From: Heterodera schachtii
Lineage: Eukaryota > Nematoda > Chromadorea > Rhabditida > Heteroderidae
NCBI GenBank assembly: GCA_023374025.1
Contig: SIJG01000189.1
Location: 102,240-166,239 of the forward strand
Length of the DNA stretch: 64,000 bases
Direction: 5' to 3'
The notes beneath the pieces are model-generated. The model did not search any database. It was not told the origin of the DNA and saw nothing but the letters and a program-made list of their open reading frames with translations. Every line of letters begins with the position of its first letter. Position 1 is the stretch's first letter. The position numbers and the translations under genes are program-made. Below, in pieces: positions 1-11,507 of the stretch.

Positions 1-140
1 CATACACTGTTGACCCCTCATTTATTTTTGCATAAATACCCCTCCTCCTTCCTCCCTTCGTTCATTCTGTTCACTTCTTCTGTTCACTTTGTCATTTTCT
101 CCCTTCTTCCTCTGTGACCCCATTCCAATCAATATTTAAT

Positions 141-536
141 TTATTGTTCGCCTTGTCCCCTTTTTATTTTGTTTGAATAAACTTTTGGTTTATTCACTTT
201 GGACATAGCGGCGTAACACTGACGCATTTTCCGGGGGTAGGAGAAGACATTGAAATTTGGGAGGAATGGGAATGCCGTTGTCGAGAACTCGGCCTTGGAG
301 TTCGGCACCATAAAACTCTCATTGCCATTGAGCCATATGACAAAACTTGGGCAAGCCTCCACTCTTACGAAAGTCTCGATGAATTCTCGAGCAGCAGTAG
401 CGAGTCGGATTAAAAGTTGGATGTGGAAGTGAGTGCTTATGCACTCTTTGGACAAAACAATTAACGAGAGAATGGGTGACGAAAAGTGATCAGTTCGCTG
501 CCCACTCGCCGATCGCTCTCCGTTCAAATCGCCCAC
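141..536 (-). other. Possible 3' exon of a minus-strand gene, weak
   Basis: An open frame of about 130 codons on the minus strand runs to a TAA at its left end, close to two AATAAA-like signals. It has mixed, non-repetitive amino acid composition. No ATG begins the frame: the nearest upstream in-frame start-like codon is GTG, so if real this is an internal or terminal exon. I recognise no domain. The overlapping plus-strand frames are equally unsupported, so this is a candidate only. Confidence 0.2.
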
Positions 537-539
537 TAA

Positions 540-1236
540 TTCGATCTTCCCATTTTTTATTATTATTTTTTTTGCGTTTGTCCTTTTGGCTTGTGAAATG
601 GGAGAAGTCCATCCGATCAGTGGCCAAATCCCTTCTCACATCCATCTCCGTCAATTCCGAAGCGTCATCGATCGCCGCTTGCTTTTCTTACCCGTCCTTG
701 TTCCCAATTCATCGGCTCCCCCCCCCCTTATGCCGCTAAATTTAGACAAAGCTGCACGAGAGCATACTCAAGAAGACACCAGATATAAAACGAAATAAAT
801 TACTAAAATGAGAAAATGTGAATTATGAAAAGCCAAAATTGGACACCAAAACAAAAAAAAAACAGTGGCCAATTAATCAAATGCTTCTGAAATGTGCAAG
901 AGACACTATTGTGGACAAAGTTTAGAATTAGTTTCATTTTTCTTACAATAATCAATTTCTTCTTCATGAAAAATTGAAAAATAACTAAAAAATGAGTAAG
1001 TGCCCGAGAATCTCGGTCAGCATTCGATCATTTCCTTTTATTATTTTCTTTCTTTAAAAAAGCCTTTTTATACCGTATCAGCTGACAATGAGCTTTATAA
1101 TTCATTATATTTTCAAGTCTAGCGAATTAATAAACAGAATGCCAAAAATAGAGAGATTGCCACGGGCACGGGCAAAATGCCGGTTTTAAAGTACACCATT
1201 TGATTGTTTTGCTTCTCGAGATTTGCTGTCGACAGA
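540..1236. other. Intergenic region upstream of the golgin gene
   Basis: AT-rich sequence with short A and T runs and one C run near 720. I see no convincing exon, tRNA or inverted repeat. The promoter or leader-acceptor region of the golgin gene that starts at 1237 should lie here, but no specific motif stands out. Confidence 0.4.
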
Positions 1237-4200
1237 ATGAGTGCTAATGAGGAGGATGAAAAAATGTTACGGGCACGTGTCTTGGTACAATTAAAATGGG
1301 ACATTGAAAATTTTGCCTCTGTTTCTTCATATTCAGCTTCGAAAATTCCAAACAAAACAAAGCCGTCGCAATTCGCTTAATGAGTCGGATGCCGTTTTGG
1401 GTGTAAATGTTGATTTGTTGGATAATGCATCGTCGGCCACCGAAAGTAGCACTATGGTGTACTCGCTGAACAGCATGGCCAACACAAAACTGGGCTTGAA
1501 CAAATTCAACAACTTCGAATGGTAAATTGGGAAGAACTGAAAAAATTGAGTGGCAAATGTAAAGCCATTCATCCATTTTTAAATTAATTTTTAAGCTAAA
1601 CTCCTTCAATTTCTTTGGCATTTAGGCTTTGTCCGTTGCATTGGAGGAGAAAATGTCGTCCCAAAAAGAGCTCAGAGAAGTGAAATTGGCTTTGGAAAAA
1701 AGCAAGGAAAACGAAGCCATTGGCATTTCTTCTTCGGCACTTCCCGGTTAATATTTTTGGCAATTTTTGCTTATCAGCAATTGTATTGTACTGATCTGTT
1801 TATGAGTTCTTACAATAGAATGTCCTGTTTTCAGCTAACAGACAATGAGTCTCATAGCTAATTGTTAGGGTGGGATTCCAATGCACCTAAAATGAAAATT
1901 TAAAAAATTTCAAGAAAAAACGGATAAATTTTTGAAAATTTTAAGCATTTTTCTTAATAAATTGTGCATTTTTCCCGGCTATGCCCAACGGCATCTGCCA
2001 GACCCCATTTTGCATTCTTTTTTTGTTTTAAAATTGACCCTAAAATGACCAAATAATGTTTTGGCGAAGAGAACGGGCTACAACTCCTCCTTTTTCTCCC
2101 TGTCGCTGAAAATTTTTAAATGACACCGGTGAAAATTTTTTTGGCCGAAAGAGAAGGTTTTGGGATTTCACCCTCCCCCCTGAAATTTTTAGACAATAAG
2201 AATTTGTTTTTTGGACAAAATTGTGTTGTCTGTTTGTATAATTTTGTATCTAACAAATATAATGCACAAAATTTTCCGGCATTACATCCCTATAAAATTA
2301 AAAAATTACAAATATAAATAAATACGATGATTTAAAATTGCAGGAAATCAGCAGCATTTGTCTGATTCGGCGACACATTACGAATTGGAGACGAGGCTAA
2401 AGCGTCTGGTCGCTGAACGTGATCATCTCCTGGGCACCGTGGCGAGTCAATCGTCGCAAATTGAGCACAAGCGGAGAGAGTGTTCAAGCCTTGAGGCAAA
2501 GATTGTGCTGATGCAGCAGGACCGCATTGAGGTAATCCTTCGGAATTGGTGTCCCGACGAAAAAAAATTTAAAAGATTTTTCTTACCAAATCACTTTTTC
2601 TAGGGTAGAAAAATGCGCTGATCACGAATCCGCGCTCAGATTTTGCAAAATCATTGATTTTGTCTATGATTTTTCATCAAGTACTTGATTTTTTTTGAAA
2701 ATTTTTGTTTTCTAAAATTTTGTTTTAAGTAAATTCAATATTCTGAATGGTGTAGAATGTATAAATAGCTATAGAATTAGCCGTTAAATATATAGGGAAC
2801 CCAAAATTTTAGAAAACAAAAATTTTCAAAAAAAATCAAGTACTTGATGAAAAATCATAGACAAAATCAATGATTTTGCAAAATCCGAGCTCGGATTCGT
2901 GTTCAGCGCATTTTTCTACCCTAGAAAAAGTTAAAAGAAAATTTTTATCTCTTTTATCCGTCGTGACACCAATTCCGAAGGATTACCCGCATTGACGCAC
3001 AAGTTGGACAAAACGCACAATTTAAAATTCTGAAAATTAGGGCGAAAAATAGCGAAATAATGGGGTAACTTTTTCGGGCTTTTGAGCCATTTTAAGAAAA
3101 TTGATGCTTTTCTTTGGCCGGCAGGCGCCTCCGGGGAAAATATTGAAAATTTAAGAGCATTTTTTAACAAATTTGTTCAAAATAATGGGTCAAGTTTTGA
3201 GAATTTTTGGGCAATTTTGGGGCCGGCGGTACCGAAATGCGCCGACCAACCCTTCAACTTTTTTTCAAAATTCGTATAAATTTTTAGGGTCGAATAAAAA
3301 GTCTGTACGCGACGAAGGCGCAGTTGGAGCAGTCCATTGAACAGCAACGAAGCGAACTGACAATGCGAGACATTTACATCAAACAATTGACAAGACAAAC
3401 GGCCAACAGCACAACGCAATTTGGAAAGTGTGCCAATGCCATTGGCCAGCAAAATGTTGCTCATCAACAGAGTGCCGGTGGAGGTGAAAGCACACAAAAT
3501 CAACAAGGCATGTGCCAGGGTTGCCGACGGCATATAAAAAAATGGTCGGGTTTTGGATCCCCGAAAAGTTTTTAAAAATTTTTCAAAAATCTTAGAAAGA
3601 AAATCGCTAAAACCTTCAACATTTTTTGATATTTTTTTTAATAAACCCATAAAACACGCAAAAATTTTCCAGTAATTTTCATTTAATTTTCAACAATTTC
3701 TATTTGAAATTTTTTTTAGAAGTTCGACAAAAGATTGATGACGATTAAATGCGCAAGCAAATGCCAACGCGAAAAGACTTGTCGAACAGGTACAAAGTGG
3801 AAATAAATAATATTCAAAGATCCATTTTCTTTTATCACCACCCTCCGATTGAAAAACGTTTTTTTTAAATTTTAATCAAGTTTTAGTTAACAGCATCAAC
3901 AGTGACTGAAGCAACAGTGGACAGTTTTACCAACACCAATGCGAGTCCATGTGATGTTGGTCTACAGACTGATGACAATGAACGTGGTGAGAAGGAGGGA
4001 CAAATTGGTATGTGTGTTTTTATAGAACTTATACCATCCAACGGGTCAGGTTTTTACTGTACGATTTGCGACTGATTCGAAACCACAGGAGGGGGCAATT
4101 GCCCCCTCCCCCCCTAAATGAAAAATCTAAATTACACTCAATTTGTCTTAATAAATTTGACTCACTCAGATTTGTCTAAATTCTGCCTCAGCGGCGCGCC

Positions 4201-5772
4201 TAACGGCACCACCGGATCCAATTTATCAAATATTTTTTTCTCAAAAACTTTGTCTCAAAATTGGCAAATTTCCCGGGTTTTTTTTTTCTACGGCACCGAA
4301 AACAGAGACCAATTACTAATTTTTTTTGTTTTTTCACTCAATAAATGCTCTCTGTTCAGATACAAACGCATCAACAGTTCGCCACTTTGCCGTGGACGCC
4401 TCGTCACCATTAGCTGCTGATGCCATTCCCCCACCTGGTGAACAACCGAAGCAGTCAAGCGACAACTGCGAAAATGGGACGCAAATTCAGAGGACTACGG
4501 CAATTGGCCATCAGCAACAAGGGGTGAAGGCGGAGGAGGGCACCACCACCAACAATTTGGCCACACAAATGGAAGCGCTGTGCCGTGAAAATGCGCTGTA
4601 CCGGCGCACCAATGAACGGTTGGAGTACTGGCTGACCGCGTTGGAGTCCGAGAATGAAAGCATCGGCGAATACATCGCTTTGTACCGCTTCCAGCGAACC
4701 CAAATTCAACAACGCATTGCCGAGAAGGATGCCGCACTGCTGCAGCTCCAGCAGCAGAACACTCAGCTTACGGTTAGTGGAAAAAATATATTTTTTGAAA
4801 TTTTCAAAAGAAAATTTTAAAATTTGTGCAACCCTTTTGAGTCATTTCCCTTGAAAAATTTAAATTATTATTAGAAATTTTTCGAAAATCGCAAAAAAAT
4901 TTTTATAGTTCTTTTGTTACTAACCCCATCCCGAAGAATTTTTATTGTTTTTCTTGGGTAATTTTAGGCGCTAAAAACGTATCTGCTATTTGCACGTACC
5001 TTAAAATAAACAGAAGATCCGTTTTCAGCACCTAAAACTATCCAAGAAAAAAATTGTGAGAATTATTAATCAATTTTTTTTGAGAAATTAACTGTGACTC
5101 TCATTTTTGTCACCATTTTTTAGGCCATTTTGACCGAGTTGCGCAACGCAATGTTGGCCATTATGCAAAAAAGTGATGCCAACACAGCAACAACATTGCC
5201 AACGACGGCGGCAAAACTGTCCATGGAGAACTGCTGTAAGTGTGCCATCTTTGACTTATTATTTCGACAAAATTAGGTAAACATTTGCAATTCAGCAGCC
5301 ATCACAGAGGGAAATGAGCACTCGGATTGTGCAAATCCAACGGATCAACAAAAACAACAAATCCATCCGCCTCCAATGGACCAATTGTCGGCCGATCGCT
5401 TAAAGCGCATTTTGGAACGGAGCGAGGTATTTTGCGATTTTGGGGCCGATTTTTAATAAAAATTAATTGAGTTTTTGTAGGCACTGCCGAAAAAACAGTT
5501 ACGAAATGTTATTATATGAATTAATTGACTAAATTTTTAAAGGACTCTGAAAAATTGTCTATTCTCTATTTCAGTAATTTCAAAAAGTGCATTGTTTGAT
5601 ATAGAAATAATTTTTACATTATTGTCTTTACATTGGTTTTGGTGAGCAGTGATCACATTTTCCATCTTGAATTTAGGTGATCAGCAGACAAGCCACTTGC
5701 ATGGCGGCGAACCAAGCACAGATTCACTGCACGGGATGTGTGGAATGCCAAGGCGAACTGTTCAACATTTGA
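1237..5772 (+). CDS. GOLGA2: GM130 (GOLGA2)-like golgin, multi-exon
   Basis: Coiled-coil tether of the cis-Golgi that in animals binds GRASP proteins and p115. Exons I can place: 1237-1284, 1337-1521, about 1626-1750, 2344-2531, 3288 to about 3510, about 3720-3789, about 3900-4010, 4360-4772, 5124-5235, 5296-5426 and 5677-5772 (TGA). The diagnostic block is in the 4360-4772 exon: ESIGEYIALYRFQR followed by a Gln/Glu-rich helix, matching the conserved GM130 segment with TIGEYIALYQSQR. The N-terminus (LLRKFQTKQSRRNS) resembles the basic start of GM130. Exons around 2344 and 3288 are heptad-like, as expected for a coiled coil. The last exon encodes a Cys-rich tail (CTGCVECQGELFNI), unlike the vertebrate C-terminus. 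The junctions after 1521 and around 3510-3720 are not in frame with the sites I chose, so a small exon or alternative sites are missing from this model. The first intron is only 52 nt. Confidence 0.82.
2531..2987. mobile_element. Introner-like DNA transposon, GGTAAT termini
   Basis: A 457-bp near-palindrome with inverted arms of about 200 bp. The left end reads GGTAATCCTTCGGAATTGG and the right end is its complement. It is flanked by a perfect 8-bp target duplication CGCATTGA at 2523-2530 and 2988-2995. The first base of the element completes the last codon of the golgin exon (CGC ATT GAG) and the next bases, GTAATC, are the 5' splice site. The element has no coding capacity, so it is non-autonomous. 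The superfamily is uncertain; an 8-bp duplication fits hAT-like elements. Confidence 0.9.
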
Positions 5773-6040
5773 TTGATTTCATGACTTTTTGTTCGTCTTA
5801 TGGCTGTTGGGGGAAGGGAATGAAAATTTGCGAATTTGTTGAGGGGTCACATATGTACGTAAATATGCAAAAAATCACGAAATATGTATAAAAAACTCAA
5901 AATAAATAACAATTCACTAATTTTCATATTTTTGAACAAGTTTATTTTTCGACACAAAATTCCTTTTAAACTTTTGTTTTTGCTGAGTTTATTGTAGGTT
6001 TCGAGCCACGCCCCCGTGACTCAGACCCCCGCAATTAACA
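5773..6040. other. Golgin 3' flank, no gene seen
   Basis: AT-rich sequence after the golgin stop. AATAAA occurs within about 130 bp of the stop (near 5900) and may serve as its polyadenylation signal. Nothing else is supported. Confidence 0.4.
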
Positions 6041-6042
6041 GC

Positions 6043-6085
6043 TGAACATATTGGACTTGGGCCAAAACGAATTTAAAGTGTTTTC
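6043..6085 (+). pseudogene. lrr-1 exon 5 fragment
   Basis: About 40 bp encoding QLNILDLGQNEFKVF, the leucine-rich repeat at the 3' end of lrr-1 exon 5 (compare LEQLNTLDLSQNEFKHF at 25935-25985). It is isolated, on the plus strand, and directly downstream of the small glycine-rich gene on the other strand. The same arrangement recurs at 18628-18662. Confidence 0.75.
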
Positions 6086-6188
6086 CAATTTTTTTATCAT
6101 TTCACCTACTTCCCATGGTCCTGTCATGTAAAAATGTAACAATGCATTTATTCTAACAAAAAAAGGACAAAAATAAATAAATAATTTT

Positions 6189-6517
6189 TTATCCCTGTTG
6201 TTGATCCGGCAGCTGGTTAAACGCCGGGAGGTGGGGTGCACCTTCCTCCTCTTCATCATTCTGTTCTGTTCGCCCCCAATCGGCGGTCCACCTCCCGCGC
6301 CCCCTGTCGGCGGTCCATCTCCTGCGCCCCCTGTCGGCGGTCCACCTCCCGCGCCCCCTGTCGGCGGTCCACCTCCTGCGCCCCCTGTCGGCGGTCCACC
6401 TCCAGTCGCCGGTCCGCCTTCAACGCCACCACGCGTCCACCACCAAATTCCGTAGGCGATTCCGCCCACGGCCAATGCCGCTGTTGCAATCAAAGCCGGG
6501 GTTCGAATTGGTACCAT
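6189..6517 (-). pseudogene. Small Gly/Pro-repeat membrane protein, frameshifted copy
   Basis: The minus-strand ATG at 6517 is preceded by TTGCTCAGAAA, which looks like a splice or leader acceptor. The N-terminus is MVPIRTPALIATAALAVGG, a hydrophobic segment, then IAYGIWWWTRGG. About five copies of a 27-bp unit (GGGPPTGGA) follow. The expected acidic tail (EQNDEEEEGAPHLP, ending QLPDQQQG and a stop at 6189) is present but out of frame, because GAACA is tandemly duplicated just before it. Without that duplication the tail would match the intact paralogue at 18694-18900. As it stands the frame runs on into unrelated sequence. Function unknown. Confidence 0.7.
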
Positions 6518-6666
6518 TTTCTGAGCAATAAAAGAGTAAGATAAAAAAATTTTCACGAAAAAGCGCACTTTACAAAAAATAGATAAGATTAGCCTGTTTT
6601 TCGGTAATGGTAGTTTATCCTCCACTTATTGAAAAATTTTTTGTTTTCTAAATCATGAAAAATTGT

Positions 6667-6995
6667 TTCCATGGGTTTTCGGGTTCGCTGACCACGAATC
6701 CGGCGCCCATTTCAACCAATTCCGAATCCCGGACCCGAACAAAAAGTATAAAATTCAAATTTTTCGAATTTCCTTTGTTAGTCTAAAAATGCTTTAAATG
6801 ATCTTTTATTTAAGCACTAATGATTATAACTTCATACCCATATATTTAAATAAAGTTTGAACCAAAAATGTGGAATTCGAAAAATTTGAATTTTCGACTT
6901 TTTCTTCGAGTCTGGGTCCGAGGTTCGGAATTGGTTGAAATATATGTCAGATTCTTGATCAGCGACCCCGAAAACTCATATAAACATGTTTTCAT
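6667..6995. repeat. Foldback repeat, 'gaccccgaaaac' family
   Basis: Imperfect inverted repeat: arms at about 6680-6775 and 6862-6975 share a core with TTCGGGGTCGCTGATCACGA and CCGGACCCGAA. Related arms occur near 9750, 10080, 13790, 19020, 22330, 39540 and 40330, so this is a dispersed family. No target duplication was identified here. Confidence 0.7.
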
Positions 6996-7124
6996 GACTT
7001 TTGAAAACAAAAAAAAAATTTCAAAAAAAAAAAGGGTTTTCATGAAATTTTTTTAAGAAACCGAAAAAATTCAAAAAAAAAATTCAAAAAATTAAATTTT
7101 TACATTTTTTTAAGCGGCGAATGT

Positions 7125-7187
7125 CCACGGCACGGAAGCCAATCCAGACAATGTCGAGGCGTTGCAGATTGGCCGACGAGGCTGAAA
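7125..7187 (-). pseudogene. lrr-1 exon 5 start, isolated fragment
   Basis: The minus strand encodes the beginning of lrr-1 exon 5 (ANLQRLD.VWIGFRAVDIR-like) with no other exon attached. It resembles the same exon in the nearby copies at 9130-9190 and 12920-12970. It is a remnant of a further duplication or transposition. Confidence 0.65.
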
Positions 7188-7571
7188 AGCACGTAGTGAA
7201 CGAAGCGGGAATTGTAATCAGAGAAGGGTGGGAGAAATGGTTTTTTTTAAATTTTGTAATAAATTTCGTATTCCTTTAACATAGCTCAAAAATGGATCAA
7301 ATGGATGTCACCTGATTTTTGTAAATGGCCTTTGTTGGAGGAAACACACGGCAAAAAAATTTTCCAAATTTTCACTGTAAAAAACATAAGTTTTTAAAAT
7401 GAGCAAAATTAAATCAGTAATTAAGTAACATGACAATTGTCATGATAAAAGATAAATAAATGAGGTCATGAAAAATAAAAAGTTAGGGAATTTTTTCGAA
7501 AATGCAAGCATTTTTTTACACAATTAAAAGCGGAAATATGTTGACAAATTATATAACGATGAAACAGTGAA

Positions 7572-9650
7572 TAGCTGATGACAAAAGGCACACCGACGAA
7601 GCCATTGACGCATTGAACGACAAGCGAAAGTGGTCAAACAGTCGGCGAGCGACGGACGCAAAAGAGACGAGCCCGGACAGAGCAATTTCCTGGATTCAAA
7701 GAAATGCATAATTGTTGAAAAGCATAAACCATACAGCAAGGACAAAGTTTTTAAAAGCGATTTATCCCAAGTACAAAAAGTCAAAATATTGCAGGACCTT
7801 GAACAATTTTTTCGAAATCATAAAAACGGTGCGTGTGCATTTTTCGATATTCGGAGACAAAACAAAAAACGAAAAAAATTTGCTAAAATTAGTACGTATC
7901 GGTGTCAGTATTCGAGTGTCCGTCGGGGACGGTCCCGGGGGAGAGGGGGGGGGGGGGGGGGCATGGAGAAAGGGAACATACCCTCAACAAAAGGGGTAAA
8001 ACAAGAAATACGAAAAAACGGCACTTTTTTAAAAGCGGGTACTCCCAGAATTGTCGCAAACTTCCGCTCCCACTTTCTCACTTATTGTTCAGCACTGCGG
8101 CAGCAGCAAATTCACAAAGTGCCGGCGGAGCAGTAACAGAAACAATCGTCGAAGAGGTGGTGGCAGCATTGTCGACTGAATGTTGAGCCGTGCCGTGCCC
8201 GGTGATGAACGGCGCTTGTTCGTTGCCAGAAATGTCCAACAAATTGAAGCGTGGCGCAGAAAATTTGACAACACAAAGAGACGGGGGAAGAAAACGGAGC
8301 CGATTGAGCCCAACCAGCGACAGATGACACAACGAGTTGATCAGACAGAGCTGGGAAAAAGAAAAAAATTTTTTTTTTTTTGGAAATTGATGAAATACAT
8401 TTTATTTATTTTTTTGTTAATTTTGGAAATATTTGCAAAATTAATCAAGGCGGCATCTGCTGACTATCGCCTTATCCCTTGTTTTTCTAAATAGCAATAC
8501 ACAAAATTGGTCATTGCAAATGTTGTTTTTCGACCACAGCGCCAATAAATTTGAAAAATTAAGCAAAAAAAAAAGTCCTCCTACAAATCAGGATTTCCCT
8601 TTTTGTTTTCCTGAGAATACTCACATCCTCGGGCAGTTCCTCGAAAGGGTTGTGGTCCAGCCGAAGTGTGCCGAGTTGCTGGAGCCGTGAAATTGGTTTT
8701 GTCAGCCGAACAAGACGATTGAAGCAAGATTTAGACTGACAACTGACACTGGAAGAGCATCGATGGACATTTCCTGACAATTTGAAATCTGTTGAGCACC
8801 GGAGCAGGATAAAATTCCGCCAAAAAAAAATTCGAATGTTTTAGGAGTGAATTAAAATTTCAAAAAAATTTTCCGTTTACTTTATTTGTGAACTGTTGAC
8901 CCAAAATGAAACAAATTAATTCATTTTTGGCGAAAATGGCTACAAATGCATTTCACAAAATTTCAAAAAAAAAAAAAAATTTTTTTTTACTTTTTAAATG
9001 CTTAAATTCGTTTTGGCTCAAGTCCAATGCGTTCAGCTGTTGCAGGCGCCAATTGAGTTCAGCGCACCATTGGTCCAAGCCCAATTTGTTCGCAGCCAAC
9101 GAAAGTTGTTGCAAACGGCGCATGGCAAACCAACGGATGTCCACGGCACGGAAGCCAATCCCAACAATGTCGAGGCGTTGCAGATTGGCAGATGAGGCTG
9201 TAAAAGCATATAATTAATGAAATCGGACCGTAAATTTGGAGAAGGGAAGGGAAAATGTATTTTTAGTAATAAATTTCGTTAAACGGTATTTGATTAATTG
9301 GAAAAAGCAAAAAAAAAAAAAAAAAAGAATACTTATTTTTTGATGACTAAAATAAGTTCTATTTCTATTTTTCTCATTGCCTGGAAAATTTTATCAAAAA
9401 AAAACATGAGTTTCTAAAAGTTTTTTGCAAAAATTTCGTTACAGATTAAAAAGAAAAAAAAAATTTTTTTTTTTTAATAATGGAATGCTCAAAATTTCAA
9501 ACAATTTTATTTGCTCGCCTTACTGATCATTGACTGATATTCCTGTCGCGTTGAATGCAAATTTTGGTCGGTTTCGCAGACGCAATTTGCCGAAGTGCAT
9601 TGGCGATGGACAGTTGAAACTGCTGCGATTGGCGGCGGCGACTTTGGCGC
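7572..9650 (-). pseudogene. lrr-1 copy A, broken
   Basis: Minus-strand copy of lrr-1 retaining parts of exons 4 to 8: about 9650-9540 (end of exon 4, with the same CTTG/GC-type donor area), 9195-9010 (exon 5), 8770-8620 (exon 6), 8335-8080 (exon 7) and 7780-7572 (exon 8). Exon 5 lacks the stretch encoding LFCAISKLE. Exon 6 has a 1-bp deletion in the Ala-Ser-Asn-His codons, shared with copy B, which brings in an early stop. Exon 8 keeps the first Cys pair (RRCAFCHQLF) but loses the second pair before its stop. Exons 1-3 are missing. I regard it as a pseudogene. Confidence 0.8.
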
Positions 9651-9747
9651 TGGAAATATGAAAATTTTTTAACCCTAAGAAAAAAATTCAAAAAATTAAA
9701 CTTTAAATAACAACGCCGGGTCCCAAAAAGTACCTTGATTTGTTCAA

Positions 9748-10095
9748 TTAGGGGTCGCTAAGCACGAATCTGAACTCAGATTAATAAAATTTGAAACCCC
9801 TAACCCCGAATTAGAACATCTTTCGATTTTTTTTTTTTTTTTGCAAGCCTCCAGCGAAATCCGAATGAATTTTGTTAACTTTCGGTTTTTCATATTAATG
9901 AATTGTTATCTCTTATTTTATTACCATATTAATGATCAGCACCCTTCTCAAATTGCTGTATATTCATTGGAATTTAACTGAAGGCGACGGTGAAAATATA
10001 ATTTTTTTTTGCAAAAAATCGAAAAATGTTCGAATTCGAGGTTATGGATTCGAAATTTTATTAATCTGAGTTCAGATTCGTGCTTAACGACCCCG
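9748..10095. repeat. Foldback repeat, same family as 6667-6995
   Basis: The left arm begins GGGGTCGCTAAGCACGAATC and the right arm ends with its complement (GATTCGTGCTTAACGACCCC). The arms are about 75 bp and about 95% identical by eye, with an AT-rich middle. No coding content. Confidence 0.75.
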
Positions 10096-10163
10096 AAAAC
10101 CTCTGGAAGCATGTTTATAATGGTTTAAAAACAATTTTTTTTTTATTTGGTCTAAACCACTAA

Positions 10164-10711
10164 CAAGGGAACCTCGCGAACTGTCAGTCAAAAAGTGGGT
10201 ATAAATTTGGTATCATTGGATAGAGCAGGGTCGACTTCTATTGTGAATTTTTAATATTAGCGGTGTGTGACGAAAAACAAAAAAGTTATGGGGCCTCAAA
10301 AATCAAAATTTGGGCCAAAGGGCACATTTCCAGCTTTTTTCACTTTCTATTAATTTCCTAATCTTTAAAATTGACTGATTTTTGCTTATTTTCACTAAAT
10401 AAAAATATTATATACTTTTTTAGTCGAAAAATGATTTTTTAAATTATTTAGTTATATTTTATTTTAATTAAAATTTATTTATTTTTATGTTGGATTCGAA
10501 CCCGAGCTACAAAAATGCGAATTTAACCAACTGAGCCACCAATTTTAAGTGAAAACACAGCCAAATTTACGATTTTTGAGGCCTCATAACTTTTTTGTTT
10601 TTCGTCACACACCGCTAATATTAAAAATTCACAATAGAAGTCGACCCTGCTCTATCCAATGATACCAAATTTGTACCCACTTTTTGACTGACAGTTCGCG
10701 AGGTTCCCTTG
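10164..10711. mobile_element. Harbinger-like MITE, TAA target duplication
   Basis: A 548-bp element with inverted termini of about 145 bp that differ at only a few positions. The ends are CAAGGGAACCTCGCGAACTG and its complement. It is flanked by TAA at 10161-10163 and 10712-10714, the 3-bp duplication expected of PIF/Harbinger elements. It carries no transposase. Near its centre (10497-10550, minus strand) is a sequence with tRNA A-box and B-box character (TGGCTCAGTTGG, GGGTTCGAATCC). It lies beside the truncated edge of a duplicated golgin exon. Confidence 0.85.
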
Positions 10712-10734
10712 TAAGTACCGATTTTTGACCATAA

Positions 10735-11425
10735 TTGCCGTCGTCGTCCTCTCAATTTGCGCCCCATTTTCGCAGTTGTCGCTTGACTGCTTCGGTTGTT
10801 CACCAGGTGGGGGAATGGCATCAGCAGCTAATGGTGACGAGGCGTCCACGGCAAAGTGGCGAACTGTTGATGCGTTTGTATCTGAACAGAGAGTAATTAT
10901 TGAGTGAGAAAACAAAAAAAAAATTAGTAATTGGTCTCTGTTTTCAGTGCCGTAGAAAAAAAAACCGGGAAATTTGCCAATATTGAGACCAAGTTTTTAA
11001 CAAAAAAAATATTTGCTAAATTGGATCCGGTGGTGAGTTAGGCGTGCTGTTGAGGAAGAATTTAGTCAACTTTGAGTCAAATTTATTAAAACAAATCGAT
11101 TGTAATTTAGATTTTTCATTTAGGGGGGGGGGGGGGGCAATTGGCCCCTCCTGTGGTTTCGAAGTACAGTAAAAACCTGACCCGTTGGATGGTATAAGTT
11201 CTATAAAAACACACATACCAATTTGTCCCTCCTTCTCACCACGTTCATTGTCATCAGTCTGTAGACCAACATCACATGAACTTGCGTTAGTGCTGGTAAA
11301 ACTGTCCGCTGTTGCTTCAGTCATTGTTGATGCTGTTGTTGTTGTTTTGTTTGGCGTACTGTTTGTCCGGGAATGGGCTCCTCCTCTGTGCCCAAATGGT
11401 CGCTGGCATTTGTTTTCTGTCATTA
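10735..11425 (-). pseudogene. Duplicated golgin (GM130-like) exons, inverted
   Basis: Minus-strand copy of two golgin exons and their intron. The 11425-11215 part encodes TEATADSFTSTNASSCDVGL and ends at the same GTATGT donor. The 10890-10735 part encodes DTNASTVRHFAVDASSPLAA and ends abruptly at the codons for TTAI next to the MITE. The intron, including a polyC run, is also copied. It corresponds to golgin positions about 3900-4500. The upstream exon is longer than in the resident gene (it adds a KCQRPFGHRGG segment). It abuts lrr-1 copy B, so a read-through transcript would be an lrr-1/golgin chimera. Confidence 0.8.
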
Positions 11426-11507
11426 AATTTGTAGAAAATGTAGCAACAATTGTTATAAGTAATTAAAATTGTAAGTCGTAACATAAAAAATGATCCTTTG
11501 TTATTTT

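Noticed and set aside
7902..8186. Plus-strand Gly-rich ORFs near 7.6-8.2 kb
   Set aside because: They run through a polyG tract and lie antisense to lrr-1 copy A exons. No family relation to the small Gly-rich proteins.
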